From positions 496,001 through 560,000 of the forward strand of contig CAWJNK010000001.1 in the NCBI GenBank assembly GCA_963844205.1: DNA of 64,000 bases, read 5' to 3'. Under the pieces are notes generated by a model. That model saw only the letters and a program-made list of their open reading frames with translations. It made no database searches and was not told the origin of the DNA. This DNA is from DASSUW01 sp963844205 (GTDB lineage: Bacteria > Actinomycetota > Thermoleophilia > Solirubrobacterales > Solirubrobacteraceae). The translations under genes and the position numbers were made by a program. This document shows positions 58,907-64,000 of this stretch, piece after piece (within the stretch, counting starts at the first letter, position 1; each line of letters opens with the position of its first letter).

Positions 58907-60247
58907 ATGATCGCCTTTGCGTCGCTGCTGGTGGCGGCGGCCGTGGCCGCGCCGTCGCTGACGCAGCTTCCGCCCGTCACGGACCGGCCCGCGGACGTGC
59001 TGGTGCTTCCCGACTTGCCGGCGCCGGGGCTCCCGGACGTGCCTGTACCGGAGCTCCCGGACGTGCCTCTACCGGAGCTCCCGGACGTGCCGGCGCGCGA
59101 GGTCCCAGAGCTTCCGGGGGACCCGCCGGTCGCCCCTCCCGCGGTGCCGGACGGGCCGGCGCCCGGCGCGCCGGCGGCGCCCGTCACCGAGCCGTCGCCG
59201 CCCGGGTCTCGCGCCGCGCCGGCCCCTGCCGGCATGGAACGCCGGACGGCGACCGGGCGGCCCGGGGTCTCCCGGCAGCCTTCGCCGCGGCGGTCGGGCG
59301 CCGCCCGTCGCGTCGTGACGCCGCAGCTCGCGGCGGCGGTCGAGCGACGAGCTCCCCCGGGCCCTGCGCAGCAGGCTGCGGAGCCTTCTGGGCAGCCGCC
59401 GGGGTTCGCCGGCGACGTCCTTGAGCTCATCGAGGCACTGCCCGCGGCCGTGCTGTGGGCGCTGGGTGGCATCGCCGCGCTCGCCCTCGGGCTGGCCGGC
59501 AACGCCTTCTGGCAGTCGCGGCAGCGGGCGGCGCTCGAGGCCCAGCGCGCCGAGCTGCTCGACGACATCGGCCTCCTCTCGCGCGCCCTGCTGCCGTCCG
59601 TGCCGGATGCGCTCGATGGGCTGATCGTGTCGGCGGCCTACCGGCCCGCCGATGGGCCGGCGGCGGGCGGAGATTTCTACGACGTCTTCCCGCTCGGCGA
59701 GCAGCGCGTCGGCATTCTGCTCGGCGACGTGTCCGGCCACGGCCGCGCCTCGGTCGCGCAGGCGGCGCTGGCCCGCTACACGCTCCGCACGCTGATGGCG
59801 GCCGGGCACGGGCCGGGCGATGCGCTCGCGCGCGCGGACAGGCTGCTCGTTCGCGACCTGCCGCCCCACTTCGTGACGGTGATCGCGGCCGTCTACGACG
59901 GCGGGACGGCCGAGCTGACGTACGCGAAGGCGGGCCACGCGCCGCCGATCGTGCTGGGGACGGGGCACGATCCGGACGCCGAGGTTCCCGCCAGCCCGAT
60001 CGGGCTCGGACTCGGCGACGCCTGGCCGGAGTTCCGCCTTCGGCTGAGCGACGGGGTGTCGGTCTGCCTGTACACCGACGGGCTCGAGGACGCGCGAATC
60101 GAGGGCAAGCGGGTCGGGCGCGAGACGGTCACCGGACTCCTCGCCGCCCAGGAGGTGCCGGACGCCACGCGGCTGATCCGCGACCTCGGCGAGATCGCCG
60201 ACCATCTGGGCGACGACACCGCCGCAGTCGTCGTGCGCGCCGGCTAG
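58907..60247 (+). CDS. SpoIIE/RsbU-type PP2C phosphatase with Pro-rich extracytoplasmic region
   Basis: 446 residues from ATG 58907. Signal or first helix (IAFASLLVAAAVAAPSL), then 24-base repeats encoding PELPDVP-type units and a Pro/Ala region to about residue 180, a transmembrane helix (VLWALGGIAALALGLAGNA), a short coiled linker, and a PP2C-like SpoIIE domain: GGDFYDVFPLG, GILLGDVSGHGRASVAQAAL, CLYTDGLEDARI and DHLGDDTAAVVV (the Asp residues that bind metal). Such enzymes dephosphorylate anti-sigma antagonists. It is a membrane-bound phosphatase with a surface region, likely sensing an external signal. Confidence 0.8.
   Translation: MIAFASLLVAAAVAAPSLTQLPPVTDRPADVLVLPDLPAPGLPDVPVPELPDVPLPELPDVPAREVPELPGDPPVAPPAVPDGPAPGAPAAPVTEPSPPGSRAAPAPAGMERRTATGRPGVSRQPSPRRSGAARRVVTPQLAAAVERRAPPGPAQQAAEPSGQPPGFAGDVLELIEALPAAVLWALGGIAALALGLAGNAFWQSRQRAALEAQRAELLDDIGLLSRALLPSVPDALDGLIVSAAYRPADGPAAGGDFYDVFPLGEQRVGILLGDVSGHGRASVAQAALARYTLRTLMAAGHGPGDALARADRLLVRDLPPHFVTVIAAVYDGGTAELTYAKAGHAPPIVLGTGHDPDAEVPASPIGLGLGDAWPEFRLRLSDGVSVCLYTDGLEDARIEGKRVGRETVTGLLAAQEVPDATRLIRDLGEIADHLGDDTAAVVVRAG
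59029..59095 (+). repeat. 24-base repeats encoding PELPDVP units
   Basis: GGAGCTCCCGGACGTGCCT recurs with a period of 24 bases (about 59029-59095), with the unit varying at the VP/LP codons. Part of the Pro-rich extracytoplasmic stretch of the phosphatase. Copy number could vary. Confidence 0.6.
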
Positions 60248-60446
60248 TAGCGGGTCGCGGGCAATGCGGCCGTGGCGGTGCCCCTGCCGTGCTTCGCGTT
60301 GCTGAGCACCAGCGCGCCGATCGGCCAGATCGGCCAGAAGTAGCCGGCGGTGCAGCTGCTGTCGGGATCGCCAGGAGTTCCCCCGGACTGTTTCGTGGAC
60401 ACTTGATCGCTGGGCCGTCTGGCCTGGCAGCGAGGAATCAGTGTTC

Positions 60447-60545
60447 ATGCCTGCGCCGCATCCGTTGGAGTTCCGCCGTGAGGCGGTCGAGCTGCTCGAG
60501 CGCAGCGGCAAGTCGGTCCCGCAGGTCGCCGCCGAGCCGGATTCC
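60447..60545 (+). pseudogene. IS3-family OrfA fragment
   Basis: ATG 60447 begins MPAPHPLEFRREAVELLERS then GKSVPQVAAE, the N-terminal helix-turn-helix of IS3 OrfA. Similarity ends near 60540. A TTTCGTGGACACTTGA-like sequence about 55-65 bases upstream resembles an IS3 end. A remnant. Confidence 0.5.
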
Positions 60546-61026
60546 GGACGCAACTCGCGGGGGAGCGGCGCCGCCCTGCCGGATCCAACAGCACGGTCAT
60601 CGGACCTCCTCCGATCGGACAGCAGACACCCCGGCTGCCCTACGGGCGGACGGAGACCGGGCTACCGCTCACCCCGGCAAACCGAGCGTCTGCCCCAGCT
60701 CAGGCCGGGTCGCTCGAGACGCTCGAGACGATCTGCCCGTGCCCGAAGCGATCGCGGACGCTGGCGGCTGTGAGCAATCGCGGGCCGCCTCGCCGGAGAA
60801 GGCTCGGCTCCTCCCGATCGGGATTCCTGACGACAGCGAGCTCCGGGCCACGGGGGTGGACCGTTCGATTCCGCAGCCTGGACCGGTGGTCCATGGCGCG
60901 GCTGTGAGGGGCTGCATAGGCTGCCGCCGGCGATCGAACGCGGCCGGATGGGAGCCGCGCGCGGTGATGGTCGCAGCCAGTCTCACGCATCCGAACCCAT
61001 CCAAACGTTTGGAGAAGAACTCGGCG
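60546..61026. other. Intergenic stretch before the amidase gene
   Basis: No supported gene. It carries the leader of the amidase gene; a ribosome site GGAGAAG lies about 11 bases before ATG 61027. The left half is probably IS3 debris. Confidence 0.4.
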
Positions 61027-64000
61027 ATGATCCGTTCGATTCCCGCTCGACGCGCGTTGGCGTGCGCCGTGGCCGCAGCGACTCTGCTCGCCGCGAACAC
61101 CGCATCGTCGATGGCCGCCGACCCGGTCCTCGACCTCGAGACGTTGACCGGCCTGCAGGCCGAGAAGATGATGGAAGACGGTGAACTGACGTCCGTCCAG
61201 CTCACGCGGGCCTATATCAACCGCATCGCGGCGCTGAACAAGCGCGGTCCGGGCCTGAACGCGGTCACGCAGCTCAACAAGGACGCGCTGAAGGACGCCG
61301 CGCGGCTGGACATGGAGCGCGCCGCCGGCCACCTGCGCGGTCCCGCCCACGGCCTCCCTGTCCTGCTGAAGGACCTGATCGACGTCAAGGGCATGTACAC
61401 GTCGAACGGCAACTACTCGCTGCGCAACTCCTTCCCCGCGGACGACTCCGGCGTCGTGAAGAAGCTGCGAGCGAGCGGCACGGTCATCCTCGGCAAGGTC
61501 GGCCTGTCGGAGTACGCCAACAGCTTCGGCAACCAGCACTCCGGCTTTTCCAACCTGACCGGCCAGGTCCTCAACGGCCAGGACGCCGACCAGGGGCCCA
61601 GCGGCTCGTCGTCAGGCTCCGGCACGGCCGGCACCGCGGCGCTCTCGATGCTGACCGTCGGTACCGAGACCTCGGGCTCGATCATCAGCCCGTCGGGCGC
61701 GCAGAGCCTCGTGGGGATCCGGCCCACCGTCGGGCTCGTCCCCGGGTACGGCATCGGCCCGATCTCCGCGTCGCAGGACACGGCCGGCCCGATGGACCGC
61801 TCCGTCGCCAACGCGGCGATGAACCTGCAGTCGATGGCAGGACGCGATCCCAAGAACGAGACGGCATACGAGGCCTTCTTCGGCCCGAACATCTTCGCGT
61901 CGATCACGCAGGCGCCCGACCCGCTGCCGGACTACATGTCGGCGCTCGACCTGGACTTCGTCGATGGCAAGCGCATCGGCTACAACGGCACGTTCAACGC
62001 TGACACCCCGGCCAAGATCGCGTTCGACGCCCTCGAGGCCGCGGGCGCCATTATGGTCGAGCGGCCGTCGATCCCAGTCGGCAGCGTGCCCGGACTGCCC
62101 AGCGGCTACCAACAGCACAAGTCCATCAACGAGTACTACAAGAACCTCGGCCCGAACGCGCCGATCAAATCGCTGGCAGAGGAGGTTGCCGACAACCAGG
62201 CCAACGAGCACGAGGCGCTGAAGTTCGGCAACAACAGCCACCTCAACGCCTTGGCGGCCGACGTCTCGCCGGGCGGGGCGAACGAGACGGCCTACCGGGA
62301 GGCCATGCCCATTCGCCGAGCGGCCCAGTGGAAGGCCATCAACGACATGATGAACAACGAGACGCCCGATGATCCGAGCGATGACTTCATCGCGATCCTC
62401 GGCTCCGTCCCCAGCGGCGCGACCGCGGGCACGCCGCAGATCACAATCCCGATGGGCTACAGCGCCACGACCCGCCGCGCGCAGAGCGTGTCGATCCACG
62501 GCAACGCGCTCAGCGAGCGGAACCTGATCGGTGTGGCGTACGTGATCGAGCAGGCCACGAAGCTGCGCAGTCCGGCTTCGCAGATCAGCCCGAGCATGTA
62601 CCGCTGCGCCAAGACGGTGCCGGCGCCGCCGTTTGCCTCACGCGGTGGCTGCAACCCGGATTACAGGCGCCTGATCGGCATGGTCGCCAGCGCGCCGACC
62701 CTGCCGTTCTCGCTCGAGACGGAATCGGCCAGCAGCCTGCAGGCGCGGATGACCGCCGGGACGCTGACGGCGAAGGACCTGACGAAGGCATACCTCGCCC
62801 GCATCGCGACGACCAACGCGGAGGGTCCGGCGATCCAGGCAGTCCGCGACGTCGACCCGAAGGCGCTGGACGCTGCCGCGCGCCTCGACGCCGAGCGCAA
62901 GCAGGGCAAGCTCCGCGGCCCGCTGCACGGCATCCCGGTGCTGCTCGACGACTCGATCGACGTTCACGGTCTGCCGACGACTGCGGGCTCGATCGCCCTG
63001 CAGCACTCCATGCCCACGAAGGACTCAACGATCGTCGCCAAACTGAAGACGGCCGGCGCGATCATCCTCGGCAAGACGAACGTCTCCGAACTGGGCGGCG
63101 TGTTCAGCACGACCATGCCCGAGGGATACTCATCGCTCGGCGGATTCGTGCTGCTGCCCTCAGACACCGACAACAACTCGGGCGGCTCCTCGGCCGGTTC
63201 GACGGCGGCGACGGCCTCGGGCCTGGCGGCGATGACCGTCGGGATGGAGACCGGGACCGACCTGGGGGCGCAGATGATCACGCCGGCCGGTAACGCCGGC
63301 GTGGTGGCACTCAAGCCGACAGTCGGACGCGTCGGCCGCACGGGGGTACTGCCGGTGGCCAAGTCACAGGACTCACCGGGTCCCATCACGCGGACGGTCC
63401 ACGATGCAGCCACGCAGCTGCAGGCCATCGCCGGTGAGGACCCCGACGATCCCGCGACCGCCGGCACCCCGGCGGTGCCGAACTACACCGGCGGCCTCTC
63501 GCCGACCGCTCTGAGCGGCAAGCGGGTCGCCGTGATCGACAGCACCACGGCGCCGTACCCGGCCGCGGTCACGGCGATCCAGGGACTCGGTGCCACGACC
63601 GCCGTCAAGACGATCGGCACACCCAGCCCGAACCCGGCGAGCATCGTCTTGCGTGAGTTCAAGCGCGACCTCAACGCGTACCTCGGCAGCGGTCACTCCG
63701 GTGGCGCCGGATCGCTGCAGGAGATCATCACCTACAACACCGCCGACCCGGAAGAGGGCCTGAAGTACCAGCAAGGCGAGCTCACGGCCGCGCAGGACGT
63801 CGATCTGTCGGATGCCGCCACCGCGGCGACATACGAGTCCGACAAGACCAGCGGCAAGGCGTCCAACCAGCAGCTGATCGACACGATCCTGAACAACGGG
63901 ACGCCCGGCGACGCGAGTGACGACTTCGATGTCATCGCGGTCCCGAGCGGGAGCTCGCTCGTCGGGATCGCCGACAGGGCCGGCTACCCGGTCCTGACGG
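61027..64000 (+). CDS. Secreted tandem amidase (amidase signature family), 3' end outside window; second domain catalytically altered
   Basis: The frame is open from ATG 61027 to the window end with no stop, so the C-terminus is missing. Signal peptide (ALACAVAAATLLAANTASSMA). First amidase domain, about 35-520: LLKDLIDVKG with catalytic Lys, GPSGSSSGSGTAGTAAL and GTETSGSIISPS with the cis-Ser and nucleophile Ser, all intact. Second domain, from about residue 565: LLDDSIDVHG (Lys becomes Asp), GGSSAGSTAATASG, then MTVGMETGTDLGAQMITPAG, in which the nucleophile-Ser region is altered and four residues longer. So the second half is probably a non-catalytic domain. Known amidases cleave aliphatic or aryl amides; the substrate is unknown. 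Confidence 0.8.
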   Translation, partial: MIRSIPARRALACAVAAATLLAANTASSMAADPVLDLETLTGLQAEKMMEDGELTSVQLTRAYINRIAALNKRGPGLNAVTQLNKDALKDAARLDMERAAGHLRGPAHGLPVLLKDLIDVKGMYTSNGNYSLRNSFPADDSGVVKKLRASGTVILGKVGLSEYANSFGNQHSGFSNLTGQVLNGQDADQGPSGSSSGSGTAGTAALSMLTVGTETSGSIISPSGAQSLVGIRPTVGLVPGYGIGPISASQDTAGPMDRSVANAAMNLQSMAGRDPKNETAYEAFFGPNIFASITQAPDPLPDYMSALDLDFVDGKRIGYNGTFNADTPAKIAFDALEAAGAIMVERPSIPVGSVPGLPSGYQQHKSINEYYKNLGPNAPIKSLAEEVADNQANEHEALKFGNNSHLNALAADVSPGGANETAYREAMPIRRAAQWKAINDMMNNETPDDPSDDFIAILGSVPSGATAGTPQITIPMGYSATTRRAQSVSIHGNALSERNLIGVAYVIEQATKLRSPASQISPSMYRCAKTVPAPPFASRGGCNPDYRRLIGMVASAPTLPFSLETESASSLQARMTAGTLTAKDLTKAYLARIATTNAEGPAIQAVRDVDPKALDAAARLDAERKQGKLRGPLHGIPVLLDDSIDVHGLPTTAGSIALQHSMPTKDSTIVAKLKTAGAIILGKTNVSELGGVFSTTMPEGYSSLGGFVLLPSDTDNNSGGSSAGSTAATASGLAAMTVGMETGTDLGAQMITPAGNAGVVALKPTVGRVGRTGVLPVAKSQDSPGPITRTVHDAATQLQAIAGEDPDDPATAGTPAVPNYTGGLSPTALSGKRVAVIDSTTAPYPAAVTAIQGLGATTAVKTIGTPSPNPASIVLREFKRDLNAYLGSGHSGGAGSLQEIITYNTADPEEGLKYQQGELTAAQDVDLSDAATAATYESDKTSGKASNQQLIDTILNNGTPGDASDDFDVIAVPSGSSLVGIADRAGYPVLT

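Noticed and set aside
1..64000. CRISPR arrays, rRNA and tRNA genes
   Set aside because: I found no regularly spaced repeats and no cloverleaf or rRNA-like sequence by eye; a dedicated scan could still find a tRNA.

Overview
The window is very GC-rich DNA from a single contig, almost certainly actinobacterial. Strong AGGAGG-type ribosome sites, many GTG starts, 4-base stop/start overlaps, an ECF42 sigma/YCII pair, a SARP-STAND regulator, and long secreted PKD or FIMAH proteins together suggest Thermoleophilia/Solirubrobacterales (a Solirubrobacter or Conexibacter type soil organism). That placement is inferred from gene content, since no rRNA or tRNA gene was found.

Layout. 0-4 kb: 3' end of a secreted sugar-dehydrogenase-like protein with PKD domains; a full-length paralogue lies at 42.8-46.0 kb. 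4-7.5 kb: DUF4031, a NYN/LOTUS protein, two gene remnants (TOBE, GNAT), the YCII/ECF42 pair and YceI. 7.5-13.2 kb, minus strand: a GH15 glycosidase translationally coupled to an ABC-2 exporter, then a secreted protein. 13.2-20 kb: VOC, zinc ribbon, PTH2, a DUF892 ferritin-like protein with a histone-like tail, a glycosyltransferase-like membrane protein, a sigma/anti-sigma fusion and two exported proteins. 20-26.8 kb: tandem ACT protein, alpha/beta hydrolase, and a frameshifted SARP/STAND/WD40 regulator facing a small repeat-bearing membrane protein; the shared promoter holds spaced heptamer repeats (an AfsR/AfsS-like arrangement). 26.8-31.7 kb: amidohydrolase, methyltransferase, and a 21-residue peptide gene coupled to an E1/ThiF-like enzyme (candidate RiPP locus), with a sigma/ArsR-type pair divergent from it. 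31.7-42 kb: GGDEF/EAL protein, DUF1326/DUF2182 pair, subtilisin with an autotransporter-like tail, a decayed secreted gene, a membrane protein and a molybdopterin oxidoreductase. 42-48.6 kb: TetR regulator, the PKD/FIMAH dehydrogenase with an operator inside its promoter, and a KAP NTPase.

48.6-60.6 kb is a degenerate accessory region: a broken Vps62-like gene, remnants of at least four transposase types (IS110 twice), and long stretches without genes. It contains two proteins with the LQR..GNRAV..LQR sequence that resembles N-terminal regions of actinobacterial contractile-injection-system cargo; one of them ends in a Fic-type domain. The right end holds a SpoIIE-type phosphatase and a secreted tandem amidase whose second domain has lost catalytic residues; it runs off the window.

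The strongest candidates for something new are the peptide/ThiF locus (29.3-30.5 kb), the LQR-tagged proteins (52.6-57.0 kb), and the SARP regulator with its heptamer-controlled partner (21-26.7 kb). Several genes carry single-base disruptions (about 22.63 kb and 35.21 kb, and a start region near 30.6 kb), which could be real decay or sequencing errors.
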